64,000 nucleotides of DNA from MADRE3 sp963718195 (GTDB lineage Bacteria > Desulfobacterota > Desulfobulbia > Desulfobulbales > Desulfocapsaceae), in assembly GCA_963718195.1 (NCBI GenBank), contig CAVQYQ010000005.1, forward strand, positions 682,001-746,000, given 5' to 3'. The translations under genes were made by a program, and so were the position numbers. The stretch's first letter is position 1; the number at the start of each line of letters is the position of its first letter. The notes below the pieces were generated by a model. That model ran no database searches. It was given only the letters and a program-made list of their open reading frames with translations, and was not told the origin of the DNA. Positions 38,033 through 47,022 of this stretch are shown here, one piece after another.

Positions 38033-38584
38033 ATTAAAAGACGAGGAAAAGGTGCCCCGGTTCAAAGAGAAGAAAGAGTGGTGATGAATGATGCGATTCA
38101 TCATGCGAAAGTCAGGCTGATTGGCTCCGATGGCGAACAGCTTGGTGTAGTATCTACGAATGACGCACGGGAGCGAGCCTACGACGAGGGCCTTGATCTT
38201 GTTGAAGTTTCCGCTACGGCAGACCCACCAGTCTGCCGGATTATGAACTACGACAAATTTCGCTACGAACAGAAGAAAAAACAGCAAGAGGCCAAGAAGA
38301 AGCAGACCATTGTAGAAACCAAGGAGATCAAATTCCGTCCGAAAACGGAAGAACATGACCTCAACTTCAAGATTAAAAATATCAAGAAGTTCCTTGGCCA
38401 GAAAAATAAAGTGAAAATTACCATGCGCTTCAGGGGACGCGAAATTGTGTATTCCCAGACAATAGGCCTCGAAGCGATGAACAAGATTGCCGAGAGTCTT
38501 GAGGAAGATGCGATTATTCTGCAGCCTCCCTCCATGGAAGGCAGACAAATGGTTATGTTTGTCGGCCCGAAGGCTCAAAAATAA
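38033..38584 (+). CDS. infC: Translation initiation factor IF-3 with AUU start codon
   Basis: 183 residues. The start is ATT at 38033, six nt after a perfect AGGAGG, giving (M)KRRGKGAPVQREERVVMNDA. An ATG 17 codons in would delete the conserved N-terminus and lacks a ribosome site. The core text VRLIGSDGEQLGVVS, LVEVSATADPPVCRIMNYDK and the C-terminal VKITMRFRGRE are diagnostic. AUU starts in infC are known from E. coli and let IF-3 repress its own translation; the same control is likely here. It lies 77 nt after thrS and leads the rpmI-rplT genes. Confidence 0.95.
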   Translation: MKRRGKGAPVQREERVVMNDAIHHAKVRLIGSDGEQLGVVSTNDARERAYDEGLDLVEVSATADPPVCRIMNYDKFRYEQKKKQQEAKKKQTIVETKEIKFRPKTEEHDLNFKIKNIKKFLGQKNKVKITMRFRGREIVYSQTIGLEAMNKIAESLEEDAIILQPPSMEGRQMVMFVGPKAQK

Positions 38585-38675
38585 GACGTTTCCCGCCTGG
38601 ACAAAAGAGTACTGACGCCTCCCACTGTCGGTTCGCACTGCCTGGGCACTTTATAGTTTGTAAAGGAGTAATAAC

Positions 38676-38960
38676 ATGCCGAAAATGAAAACAAACAGAG
38701 GCGCTGCAAAACGCTTTAAGTTAACGGGATCTGGCAAGATCAAACGCAACAAAGCGTACAGCAGCCATATTCTGACCAAGAAATCTACCAAGAGAAAACG
38801 TGGTCTCAGACAATCCGGTCTTGTTGATAGCTCAAATGCAAAAGCTATCAGGAAGATTTTGCCGTACATGAATAATAATCGCGATGAAAGGCCGCAGGGT
38901 CCTGATCGCTGTCTGATACCGCGCAAGAAGATAAAAAGGAGTTTACCATGGCAAGAGTAA
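38676..38960 (+). CDS. rpmI: Ribosomal protein bL35 with an unusual 29-residue C-terminal extension
   Basis: The first 65 residues (MPKMKTNRGAAKRFKLTGSG to RKILPYM) are an ordinary bL35, which is 64-66 residues in most bacteria. The frame then goes on for 29 residues (NNNRDERPQGPDRCLIPRKK and on) and overlaps the rplT start by 13 nt. No stop occurs at the usual place; in a neighbouring frame TGA is available right after LPY. Either the stop was lost or a one-base indel is present. AAAGGAG precedes the ATG. Confidence 0.9.
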   Translation: MPKMKTNRGAAKRFKLTGSGKIKRNKAYSSHILTKKSTKRKRGLRQSGLVDSSNAKAIRKILPYMNNNRDERPQGPDRCLIPRKKIKRSLPWQE

Positions 38961-39304
38961 CCAGGGGTTTCAAAGCACGAAGAAGAAGAAATCGTGTTTT
39001 GAAACTTGCAAAAGGATATAGAGGTGGTCGTCACAAGCTTTACAGAACTGCCACCGAGGCTGTCGATCGTGCACTCGTCTATGCATATCGTGACCGCCGA
39101 AATAAAAAACGTGATTTCCGTCGTCTGTGGATCACCCGCATAAACGCTGGTGCCCAGATGAATGATATCAACTACAGTCAATTTATGGGTGGTCTGAAAA
39201 AAGCCGGGGTTGAGCTCGACAGAAAAGTTCTTGCCAACATGGCAATCCTCGATCCCAATGCTTTTTCTCAGGTGGTCAAAATCGCAGCCGAAGCTAACGC
39301 TTGA
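38948..39304 (+). CDS. rplT: Ribosomal protein bL20
   Basis: 118 residues, family length. MARVTRGFKARRRRNRVLKL, AKGYRGGRHKLYRTA, VYAYRDRRNKKRDFRRLWI and the C-terminal NYSQFMGGLKKAGVELDRKV are typical. AAAAGGAG stands before the ATG. In E. coli bL20 represses its own operon; no such operator was identified here. Confidence 0.97.
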   Translation: MARVTRGFKARRRRNRVLKLAKGYRGGRHKLYRTATEAVDRALVYAYRDRRNKKRDFRRLWITRINAGAQMNDINYSQFMGGLKKAGVELDRKVLANMAILDPNAFSQVVKIAAEANA

Positions 39305-39330
39305 ACCTGATCCCACATCCTTTGTAGTGT

Positions 39331-39373
39331 ATGCCGGTTGCGGTTTTATGATCGTAACCGGCATGCTGTTTTA
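39331..39373 (+). terminator. Terminator or attenuator between rplT and pheS
   Basis: ATGCCGGTTGC pairs with GTAACCGGCAT around a 13-nt loop, followed by GCTGTTTTATT. It ends 27 nt before pheS. It may separate the ribosomal-protein genes from pheST or attenuate pheST; no phenylalanine-rich leader peptide is seen. Confidence 0.6.
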
Positions 39374-39399
39374 TTGACCCTTAATTATTTGATAATAAC

Positions 39400-40413
39400 A
39401 TGGAGCAGGAGTTAGAGCAGATTCGCGGGGAAGCTACGTCAGCACTTGAAACGGTGTCCGATGAAAAACAGCTGGAATCTTTCAGGGTTGACTATCTTGG
39501 CCGAAACGGACTGATAAGCAGTGTAATGAAAAAACTTGGCGGTGTTGCCAAGGAAGATCGGCCACGTCTTGGACAGCTTGCAAATACCATAAAAAAAGAA
39601 CTGGATGCCGGCTATAAACAGAAACAGCTCGACCTATCCTCTCTTCTCAACAGTGTTCGTGACAGCAGCAATATAGACCTCACGCTTCCCGGCAGGAGGC
39701 CTCAACAAGGCAAGCTCCATCCCATCACCCAGATTATGGAAGATGTCTGTTCTATTTTTGAAGGTATGGGATTCTCCATAGCAGAAGGCCCCGATGTTGA
39801 GCTGGACCATTATAATTTTGAAGCACTGAACATACCTGCCCACCATCCTGCCAGGGATATGCATGACACTTTTTACATCAGTGACTCCACCCTGCTGCGT
39901 ACCCACACTTCACCCATGCAGGCCCGCATCATGGAAAACCAGGATCCGCCTCTGAGGGTAATAGCACCCGGCAAGGTGTATCGCTGTGATTCAGATATTA
40001 CCCATACCCCGATGTTTCATCAGGTGGAAGGATTTCTCGTTGACGAAAAAGTCTCGTTTGCCGATCTAAAAGGCGTACTGACTGTCTTTTTGCAAAAAGT
40101 CTTTGAGAAAGAGCTCCCCCTCCGTTTCAGGCCAAGCTTTTTCCCGTTTACCGAACCAAGTGCCGAGGTTGATATCGAGTGTGTGATGTGCGGTGGAGAT
40201 GGGTGTCGTATCTGCAAGAAAACAGGCTGGCTTGAAATACTCGGTTCCGGTATGATCGATCCTGAAGTTTTTAAAATGGTTGGCTATGATCCCGAAAAGT
40301 ACAGCGGTTTTGCCTTTGGACTTGGTATCGAGCGTATTGCCATGTTGAAATACGGGATCAACGATATCAGATTATACTTTGAAAACGATCTTCGTTTTCT
40401 TTCCCAGTTCTAA
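39400..40413 (+). CDS. pheS: Phenylalanyl-tRNA synthetase alpha chain
   Basis: 337 residues, family length. An N-terminal coiled coil for tRNA contact (residues 1-85) precedes the catalytic core: HPITQIMEDVCSIFEGMGF (motif 1), DTFYISDSTLLRTHTSPMQ, YRCDSDITHTPMFHQVEG (motif 2), and GFAFGLGIERIAMLKYG (motif 3). It pairs with pheT 24 nt downstream. Confidence 0.97.
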   Translation: MEQELEQIRGEATSALETVSDEKQLESFRVDYLGRNGLISSVMKKLGGVAKEDRPRLGQLANTIKKELDAGYKQKQLDLSSLLNSVRDSSNIDLTLPGRRPQQGKLHPITQIMEDVCSIFEGMGFSIAEGPDVELDHYNFEALNIPAHHPARDMHDTFYISDSTLLRTHTSPMQARIMENQDPPLRVIAPGKVYRCDSDITHTPMFHQVEGFLVDEKVSFADLKGVLTVFLQKVFEKELPLRFRPSFFPFTEPSAEVDIECVMCGGDGCRICKKTGWLEILGSGMIDPEVFKMVGYDPEKYSGFAFGLGIERIAMLKYGINDIRLYFENDLRFLSQF

Positions 40414-40437
40414 ATTGCTCCGGATCACTCAAACACC

Positions 40438-42867
40438 ATGAAGTTTACATTAAATTGGTTAAAGGAATACGTAAAAATTGACACCTCTGCGCCGGAAGCA
40501 CTTGCAGACAGACTGACCATGCTTGGTCTGGAAGTTGATGCCGTTGAATCACTTTTTGAACCGCTGAGTCCTTTGAGAACAGGCCTGGTTCTGTCGGCCG
40601 AACCGCATCCAAACGCAGACAAATTGACCTTGTGCAGGATACTCGTCGGTAAACAGGAACTGCAGATCGTCTGTGGTGCACCCAACGTAAGAAAAGATTT
40701 GTGTGTTGTCGTGGCTCTTCCCGGCACGACGCTGCCAGGTAACTTTAAAATCAAGAAATCAAAAGTTCGCGGTGTTGAGTCGCAGGGAATGCTCTGTTCA
40801 GAGCGTGAACTCGAACTGAGCGAAGATCACACAGGTATCATGGAACTTCCCGACGGAACACCCCACGGCTGTTCATTTCTTGAAGTTTCCGGACTAAAAG
40901 ATACCCTTGTTGAAGTTGACCTGACGCCAAATCGACCTGATTGTGCTTCGGTCATCGGTATCGCCAGAGAGGTTGCCGGAATCACCAAACAGCCGCTCTC
41001 CGTCCCTTTCAAAAATACGATCCTTGAGCAGAACAAAGATTCCTTCAGTGTCGATGTCGAAAACCCGGACCTCTGCCCGCGCTATGCTGCACGACTCGTC
41101 AGGGGAATAACCATAAGCCAATCACCGTGGTGGATACGAAAACGTTTAGTATCTGTTGGCATGCGACCAATCAACAATGTCGTCGATATTACCAACCTGG
41201 TAATGATGGAATACGGTCAACCACTTCACGCCTTCGATTATGACTGTATCGCTGATAAAAAGATCATTGTCAGGACACCCAGGAGCAGCGAAACCAAGTT
41301 CACCACCCTGGATAAAGCGGTTCGCACGATCGATCCGGACACACTGATGATCTGTGATGGCAATGGTCCCGTTGCTGTTGCCGGAGTTATGGGCGGATTT
41401 GATTCCGAAGTAACAGAGCAAACGACCAACGTGCTGTTAGAGAGCGCCTGTTTCAATCCGATCTCCATACGGAGAACAGCGCGGAAACTCAATCTTCCAT
41501 CTGAGGCATCATACAGGTTTGAACGCGGTGTGGACCCGGGGGGGACGCTCGATGCGATGGAGAGAGCGATCAGCCTGATGTGTGAAGTTGCAGGCGGTAC
41601 TGCTGAACCCGGCGGAGTCGATATTCGTGATGGCCTTGGAGATCCCTGGACACTGCCATTGCGGATATCTAAAACTTCTGATCTTCTCGGTGTTCCCCTC
41701 TCTGCCCAAAAGGTAAAGGATCTCCTGGAATCCATAGAAATTCCATGTGAGATCGTTGACGAAGACAATCTCAAGGTATTCATACCAACTTTTCGTATTG
41801 ATCTCGAACGTGAAGTCGATCTTGTCGAAGAGGTCGCCCGACTGATCGGCTACAATGAAATTCCAGTCAGCCTTCCCATGGTTGACCTGAGTTATCCTGA
41901 ACAGGATCCGGAACGAATAAAACGAAACCGGGTTAACGAGTTTATGACGACCATTGGCTTTTTCGAAGCCATAAACTATAGCTTTTATTCGTCAGACTAC
42001 CCATCACTTCTTGGAATTCCAGCTGAGGATAAACGCAGCCGTCATGTAAAAATCCTCAATCCGCTCAGCGAAGACCAGGATGTAATGCGCACGAACCTGC
42101 TTCCCGGACTTTTTGAGAACGTTCGCCGAAATGTGAACTTCCAGCAGGCATCGTGTAAACTGTTTGAAATCGGCAAGGTTTTCTTCCCATCATCCGGGGA
42201 TTCATTGCCGAATGAACCCACACGAATCGCCGGTGTTCTTGCTGGTCAGAGAGAAGGCGGCCCTGCCCCCTACCACAGTCATGAAGAGTCGGTGGATATA
42301 TTTGATGCCAAGGGCACGGTAGAAGCACTTCTTGAAGAAATGAGGCTCACCGACAAACTTCAAATTCTGCCTGCCTCAGGTGGGGTAATTGAGCCTTTTG
42401 CAGAAGAAGATTACGCCTTGAATCTCAAGGATAACGAGACAACGATAGGTACAATTGGCAAGATAAAACAGGATGTTCTGAAACAATTTGGAATCAAGAG
42501 AGATGTCTATTACTTCGATCTCGAGTTCACAGCACTTTGTGACCTGGCGCCACGGCAGAAGTCATTTGCATCGTTACCTGTTTTTCCATCTGTCAAACGT
42601 GATATCGCTCTGGTCGTTCCCGCTCCGACCCCTTCGCGTGACCTTGTCGATACCGTCTTGAAAAGTGGTGAAAAACTAGTTGAACATTGTGATGTTTTTG
42701 ACGTATATCAGGGTGATAAGATAGAAAGTGGCTTCAAGAGTATTGCTCTTTCCATTACTTATCGCTCACAAACAAAAACCCTTACTGAAAAGAACGTGGA
42801 AAAAGCCCATAATAAACTGGTAAGATTACTTACCAGTAACTTCAGTGGCAGCTTCCGTGAGGCCTAA
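40438..42867 (+). CDS. pheT: Phenylalanyl-tRNA synthetase beta chain
   Basis: 809 residues. In order: N-terminal EMAP-like tRNA-binding domain (residues 40-150, with HPNADKLTLCRI), the B3/B4 editing domain (about 210-390, with GMRPINNVVDITN), B5 (about 405-475), the catalytic-like domain, and the anticodon-binding B8 domain at the end (FPSVKRDIALVVP). It starts 24 nt after pheS and ends 4 nt before ihfA. Confidence 0.97.
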   Translation: MKFTLNWLKEYVKIDTSAPEALADRLTMLGLEVDAVESLFEPLSPLRTGLVLSAEPHPNADKLTLCRILVGKQELQIVCGAPNVRKDLCVVVALPGTTLPGNFKIKKSKVRGVESQGMLCSERELELSEDHTGIMELPDGTPHGCSFLEVSGLKDTLVEVDLTPNRPDCASVIGIAREVAGITKQPLSVPFKNTILEQNKDSFSVDVENPDLCPRYAARLVRGITISQSPWWIRKRLVSVGMRPINNVVDITNLVMMEYGQPLHAFDYDCIADKKIIVRTPRSSETKFTTLDKAVRTIDPDTLMICDGNGPVAVAGVMGGFDSEVTEQTTNVLLESACFNPISIRRTARKLNLPSEASYRFERGVDPGGTLDAMERAISLMCEVAGGTAEPGGVDIRDGLGDPWTLPLRISKTSDLLGVPLSAQKVKDLLESIEIPCEIVDEDNLKVFIPTFRIDLEREVDLVEEVARLIGYNEIPVSLPMVDLSYPEQDPERIKRNRVNEFMTTIGFFEAINYSFYSSDYPSLLGIPAEDKRSRHVKILNPLSEDQDVMRTNLLPGLFENVRRNVNFQQASCKLFEIGKVFFPSSGDSLPNEPTRIAGVLAGQREGGPAPYHSHEESVDIFDAKGTVEALLEEMRLTDKLQILPASGGVIEPFAEEDYALNLKDNETTIGTIGKIKQDVLKQFGIKRDVYYFDLEFTALCDLAPRQKSFASLPVFPSVKRDIALVVPAPTPSRDLVDTVLKSGEKLVEHCDVFDVYQGDKIESGFKSIALSITYRSQTKTLTEKNVEKAHNKLVRLLTSNFSGSFREA

Positions 42868-42871
42868 TAGC

Positions 42872-43168
42872 ATGAAAAAAAATAATGTTACCCGCAAAGA
42901 GCTCGCCGAGTCGGTATCTGAAAAACTTGGATACCCGCTCAGTACCTGCTCAGAGATTGTTGACACCTTTTTTAGCTCGATGAAATCTTCTATGCTTGAC
43001 GGAACATCGATCAAGCTAGTACACTTTGGTACGTTCCTGGTCCGGGATAAAAGCCCCCGTAAAGGTCGCAATCCCCGTACCGGAGAGTCAATTACCATAA
43101 AAAAACGACAGATAGTAAGCTTCAGACCGAGCAAGAAGTTAAGAGCACTGATAAATACCGACTCGTAA
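42872..43168 (+). CDS. ihfA: Integration host factor alpha / HU-family DNA-bending protein
   Basis: 98 residues from the ATG at 42872; a longer frame start lies inside pheT and is unlikely. TRKELAESVSEKLGYPLSTC is the dimer region, and KSPRKGRNPRTGESI is the arm with the proline that intercalates into DNA. The position after pheT is that of ihfA in proteobacteria, which supports IHF-alpha over HU. IHF assists sigma-54 promoters and integrases; a sigma-54 activator and an inserted island are in this window. Confidence 0.93.
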   Translation: MKKNNVTRKELAESVSEKLGYPLSTCSEIVDTFFSSMKSSMLDGTSIKLVHFGTFLVRDKSPRKGRNPRTGESITIKKRQIVSFRPSKKLRALINTDS

Positions 43169-43207
43169 CGAAGTTTGCATCCCCTGCCGGAGGAGTGAGC
43201 CACCGAG

Positions 43208-43570
43208 ATGACTATGCAAATCCCGGACAAGCTCTATTTCAAAATCGGTGAAGTAAGTAAACTCGCAGATGTGGCGCCACATGTCCTGCGATACTGGGAA
43301 AGTGAGTTCAGCGACATCAAACCAAAACGAGCTAACTCCCGACAGCGACTCTATCGCAGGGAGGATGTGGAACTCATCCTGATCATCAAGAACCTGCTCC
43401 ATACCCAAGGTTATACTATTGCCGGAGCACGTAAGCTCATTCTTGAATCCAATCAGCTGAGCGACATCACCTTACAAATTAAACAAGCTGAAACGACTGC
43501 TTCCAAACTCAGTACTATCAAGCAGGAACTGATCGACCTGAAAAACCAACTTGAAACAAAAAAAGATTAA
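43208..43570 (+). CDS. MerR-family regulator
   Basis: 120 residues. The winged helix reads YFKIGEVSKLADVAPHVLRY, then WESEFSDIKPKRANSRQRLY, and ends in a coiled coil (residues 85-120). No metal or drug-binding domain follows, so it is of the short type that sits after ihfA in many proteobacteria. GGAGGAG lies 12-18 nt before the first ATG; Met3 is another possible start. The target is unknown. Confidence 0.92.
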   Translation: MTMQIPDKLYFKIGEVSKLADVAPHVLRYWESEFSDIKPKRANSRQRLYRREDVELILIIKNLLHTQGYTIAGARKLILESNQLSDITLQIKQAETTASKLSTIKQELIDLKNQLETKKD

Positions 43571-43647
43571 CACCTTTACCTGATAGCTGAATCACATATG
43601 ATTGACAGTGGTGCCGCCTCATGGTAGAAAGACACTTCACTATGCAT

Positions 43648-43725
43648 CGGGATGTGGCGCAGCCTGGTTAGCGCGCTTGTCTGGGGGACAAGAGGTCGGA
43701 AGTTCAAATCTTCTCATCCCGACCA
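43648..43725 (+). tRNA. tRNA-Pro (GGG), site of an inserted element
   Basis: A 78-nt cloverleaf with acceptor CGGGATG/CATCCCG, encoded CCA, and anticodon loop CTGGGGG, giving GGG. Its last two bases belong to a 44-bp sequence repeated at 47917-47960. Confidence 0.96.
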
Positions 43726-43767
43726 GTAAAATTAAGGATTTACAGTTTCGGCTGTAAATCCTTTTTT
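43724..43767 (+). repeat. Left direct repeat (attL-like): tRNA-Pro end plus terminator
   Basis: 44 bases identical to 47917-47960. The repeat contains the terminator of tRNA-Pro: GGATTTACAG-TTTCGG-CTGTAAATCC followed by six T. It starts in the CCA end of the tRNA, as integration sites often do. Confidence 0.85.
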
Positions 43768-43873
43768 GTTTCATTTCTATGTAGTTTCTATGGCGAAAGG
43801 AATTCTTAAACAACAAACGAGTCTACGTCAAAGAAGAAGGGGGAGTCATTTCCCCGCCACTAAGTTTGTCTGC

Positions 43874-44053
43874 TATTACTGTTTTAATGTATCGTTTATC
43901 CAAGCATAGTTTCCATTAACACCTCTAAACGGATCAATATGCCTGGATTCCATGTTTGAGCAATCGAACAAACATTTCTTTAGATGTGATATTGTATTTC
44001 TTTGCAAGTGCAGTTGTAGATATAGCCTTTTGTTGATTATTAGACATTCCCTT
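43874..44053 (-). pseudogene. Fragment of an unrecognised small gene in the element
   Basis: On the minus strand a start with AAGGGA nearby gives MSNNQQKAISTTALAKKYNI then TSKEMFVRLLKHGIQAY and a stop. A further fitting piece (GVNGNYAWINDTLKQ) follows in another frame to 43876. The two look like parts of one gene broken by a frameshift. The N-terminus resembles a DNA-binding helix-turn-helix. The family is not known to me. Confidence 0.4.
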
Positions 44054-44140
44054 ATTCTCCAAGTACAACATACTATATATCCAAATTGTTGTACGAGATA
44101 AGGTTCATATCCACCACAGAACTCAAACATGGAGACAATC

Positions 44141-44572
44141 ATGCTCCCTAATCAATCCTCTCTTGAGCGATTTTCTGCAAAGTTGCCTGAGTTTTGCAAT
44201 TCCGAACCGATTGAAATTGAGAAACTTGCTACTAAGACAGAAGCAAATTGGGATTCACCTGCTCGACTAGTTGCGATCCAATTCCATAAGGAATGCCTGA
44301 CATTCAATGGTAACGATGATGCATTGAGCAGGCTCATGTTACAGATGATGGGTGCCTTTGCTGAGTTTGAACGTTCTCTGATCAGAGAACGTCAACGTGA
44401 AGGTATCGCTGCTGCTCAAAAAGCTGGAAAACGCTTTGGTAGAAAGAAAGCTTTATCTGAAAATCAGGTTGCAGAAATCAGGGAGAGAGTCTCTATGGGC
44501 CAGCAAAAGAGCTTAATAGCTGCTGAGTATCGTATCTCTCGAACAACATTGTATTCAGCTCTTGCAAATTGA
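44141..44572 (+). pseudogene. N-terminally truncated serine recombinase (Tn3-resolvase type)
   Basis: The C-terminal two thirds match resolvases: FHKECLTFNGNDDALSRLML, QMMGAFAEFERSLIRERQRE, GIAAAQKAGKRFGRKKAL, and the helix-turn-helix AEYRISRTTLYSAL. The N-terminal catalytic part with the active-site serine is missing and replaced by about 45 unrelated residues. It cannot be an active recombinase, though it could still bind DNA. It is followed by A15. Confidence 0.8.
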
Positions 44573-44604
44573 AAAAAAAAAAAAAAAATACTGGAGGAAA
44601 ACCA

Positions 44605-44733
44605 ATGTTATTGTCACTTTTTATTGTATGTGGGTTGATTCTTGTCATCTCTGAAGTTGCCGAAGATAAAAAACAGAAAAAGATTAAAGGCCAAAATATC
44701 ACTTCTAAGAAGTACCTGTATGGAAAAAAGTAG
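44605..44733 (+). CDS. 42-residue membrane-anchored small protein
   Basis: A strong TGGAGG lies 8 nt before the ATG. The product is MLLSLFIVCGLILVISEVAE followed by a lysine-rich tail ending YLYGKK: one membrane helix (residues 2-16) and a basic cytoplasmic end. It sits between the recombinase fragment and a second recombinase tail. Similarity to a known family is not evident, and a toxin or anchor role would be speculation. Confidence 0.5.
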   Translation: MLLSLFIVCGLILVISEVAEDKKQKKIKGQNITSKKYLYGKK

Positions 44734-44739
44734 AGAGGA

Positions 44740-44815
44740 GCAGTGAAATCTTTTCTGGTAGCCGAGTATGGTATCCTAAGAACGACATTATACACTGTAC
44801 TGCGTTTATTGTAGA
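44740..44815 (+). pseudogene. Second remnant of a serine-recombinase C-terminus
   Basis: The frame reads VKSFLVAEYGILRTTLYTVL, clearly related to KSLIAAEYRISRTTLYSAL at the end of the preceding fragment, and then a stop. Only the last 24 codons are left. It shows a past duplication of the recombinase end around the small-protein gene. Confidence 0.6.
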
Positions 44816-44922
44816 TTGAAAGTCTCAGTCTCTGAATATTCAGGAATAAGTCACCGATTCTGGAAATATATATAGAAAATAGCGATGTTTGACTTGGTAA
44901 TCTCAATTAATCATGGAGGTTG

Positions 44923-47010
44923 TCACACATCTATTGATAGAAGTACTTGCACCACTTCGGGGTCAAACATGACACCACTATTCTGTTTAACAAAATTTAT
45001 TGCTTTCTCCTTGACCCACCCATCCCGGTAGGGGCGCTGACTTATTAGCGCGTCATAAACATCAGCTACACATAAAATTCTAGCAGCAGGGTCTATCTCT
45101 TTACCTGAAAGTCCCTGAGGATAACCTTTTCCATCATATCTTTCATGGTGCTGTACAACCATTGGTATTATGTCTCTATACACTTCTATGGGTTCAAGAA
45201 TTTTGCCTCCGATTTCGGGATGCGTCTTAATTTGCTCATATTCTTCATCCGAGAGTTTGCCAGGTTTGTCGAGTACTTTTATTGGAATACCAATTTTGCC
45301 GATGTCATGTAACAATCCAGCACGATGTATCCTGTTGAGATAGTCACCACTGAAGCCCATTATCCTGGCAACCTTAACTGCTATTTCTGCGACCCGTTCT
45401 GAATGACCGGCTGTCCATTTACTTTTTGCATCTACTGTTCTTGCCAGCGCACCAACAGTGCCAATAGATAATTTTTCAAGATCTTCATACAGTTTGGAGT
45501 TTGATAGTGCTACTGACAGTTGATTCGCTAGCTGCCTGGCCTGTGTTATCTCTTCAGATAAGTCGTCTTGATTTCCAGAATAAAAGTTGATGACCAAAGC
45601 ACCATAATGATCATGACCAATGTTCAAGCGTAATATTAGTAGGGAGCCTGATTCTACCATCCCCTTTGTAAAAATTGGAAATGCTTCCTTTTGCTCCAGC
45701 AAATTGTATTCAGTGGAGTCAAAAAGAAGTAACCAATCACTTTCGGCTATAGACAGGTTTTTATCAAGTAAGTCGTGTCTAGATGATCCCTTTACCATCT
45801 TAAAAGTTATACGTGATTGTTCCCACTGTATTCCTTGAACCAGTATAATTGACCTACATTTAAAGAAGTCATACATCATGCGCAGAGCACGGGGCACTAT
45901 AACAGACTGATCAAGAGTGGAAAGAATGGAACGGTCTATTTCACTTCTTACCTCCAACGCATTGAATTGTTTATTTAACTGATTAGTCATTAGGTTAAAG
46001 CTGTCGGCAAGCTGTTCAAACTCGTCACCACTTTTAATATCAACTTTGGTGTTGAAGTCTCTTTCACCTACTTTCTCAGTACCTTTACGTAATGCATTAA
46101 GCGGTGCCAAAGTTCTACGAATAAAAAAGAGAGAGAGGAAGAGGACTACCCAAAGGGTCAGGGCAACCACTAAAGGAAAGATTCTCTTAAACTCAAGAAG
46201 AACTCTTAACGAATCAGATTTTGATTCACTGAGGATAATAGTCCATGTTTCTGAACCAAAATAGGATTGTAAAAATAGGGGCCACCCAGTCGCTAAATAA
46301 ATATCGTCATCTTGAGTATATTCAAATTGAATAAAATTGTTATTTGTTGATGATTGGTTTAATTGCGGAAATTTGCCTCCTGGAGATCTTGATGTAGAAA
46401 TTAAAGCATCCCCATCCTCTCTATAGACAGCAAGTTCGGTCATCGGAGGTAATACAGACAAAGGTCCAACTCCCCAGAGATAGGATGAATTTGGCCTTCC
46501 TAATAGAAGCCCTTGTGAGCCTTCTGAACTAACAATTGGCACACCAAGAAGAACGGCGTGAGCCCCTGCTTGACCTTTTTCGTGAATGATTGAACTACTA
46601 CTGTCGTTGTCTAGGAGATTTTTCAGAGACTGCTTATCAACATCTATCTTAGTGTCCCCAACAAGTGCCTGAAAATCATATCCTGGTTGATAGACTACAA
46701 TTTGCTCGAAATGACTTAATAGCTGGTCTTTTATTTTAACAGGTAATCCCTCAAGATTTACCTTTTGAGTAGTATGAGAGGAAAGCAAAGATAATAGATT
46801 GCTCGTATGGATAAGACGATCCATTAACGCCATCCCATATGTTTTTGTGTCGTTCCTTAAACGACGACTGCTTTGTTCATACAATTGGTCATTAACCCTT
46901 TGATAGGATATCCAAACAAACAATCCCATTGGTAAAAGTGCGCTGACAAGAAAAAGTGAGAAAAAACGACGAGCTAATTTACTTTTCAGAGAGTTTATTC
47001 CGATTCGCAT
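44923..47010 (-). CDS. Membrane HD-GYP phosphodiesterase with HAMP and GAF-like sensor
   Basis: 695 residues. A membrane helix near the N-terminus (residues 18-35), a periplasmic sensor of about 230 residues, a second helix (about 275-295), a HAMP domain (RRTLAPLNALRKGTEKVG), a GAF-like domain, and a complete HD-GYP domain. The latter has AGHSERVAEIAVKVARIM, HRAGLLHDIGKIGIP with the HD pair, HHERYDGKGYPQGL with the GYP, and ARILCVADVYDALIS. It should degrade c-di-GMP in response to a periplasmic signal. It begins 12 nt after the pseudopilin gene and forms an operon with it inside the tRNA-Pro element. Confidence 0.93.
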   Translation of the reverse strand: MRIGINSLKSKLARRFFSLFLVSALLPMGLFVWISYQRVNDQLYEQSSRRLRNDTKTYGMALMDRLIHTSNLLSLLSSHTTQKVNLEGLPVKIKDQLLSHFEQIVVYQPGYDFQALVGDTKIDVDKQSLKNLLDNDSSSSIIHEKGQAGAHAVLLGVPIVSSEGSQGLLLGRPNSSYLWGVGPLSVLPPMTELAVYREDGDALISTSRSPGGKFPQLNQSSTNNNFIQFEYTQDDDIYLATGWPLFLQSYFGSETWTIILSESKSDSLRVLLEFKRIFPLVVALTLWVVLFLSLFFIRRTLAPLNALRKGTEKVGERDFNTKVDIKSGDEFEQLADSFNLMTNQLNKQFNALEVRSEIDRSILSTLDQSVIVPRALRMMYDFFKCRSIILVQGIQWEQSRITFKMVKGSSRHDLLDKNLSIAESDWLLLFDSTEYNLLEQKEAFPIFTKGMVESGSLLILRLNIGHDHYGALVINFYSGNQDDLSEEITQARQLANQLSVALSNSKLYEDLEKLSIGTVGALARTVDAKSKWTAGHSERVAEIAVKVARIMGFSGDYLNRIHRAGLLHDIGKIGIPIKVLDKPGKLSDEEYEQIKTHPEIGGKILEPIEVYRDIIPMVVQHHERYDGKGYPQGLSGKEIDPAARILCVADVYDALISQRPYRDGWVKEKAINFVKQNSGVMFDPEVVQVLLSIDV

Positions 47011-47022
47011 AGTTTCTTTCTA

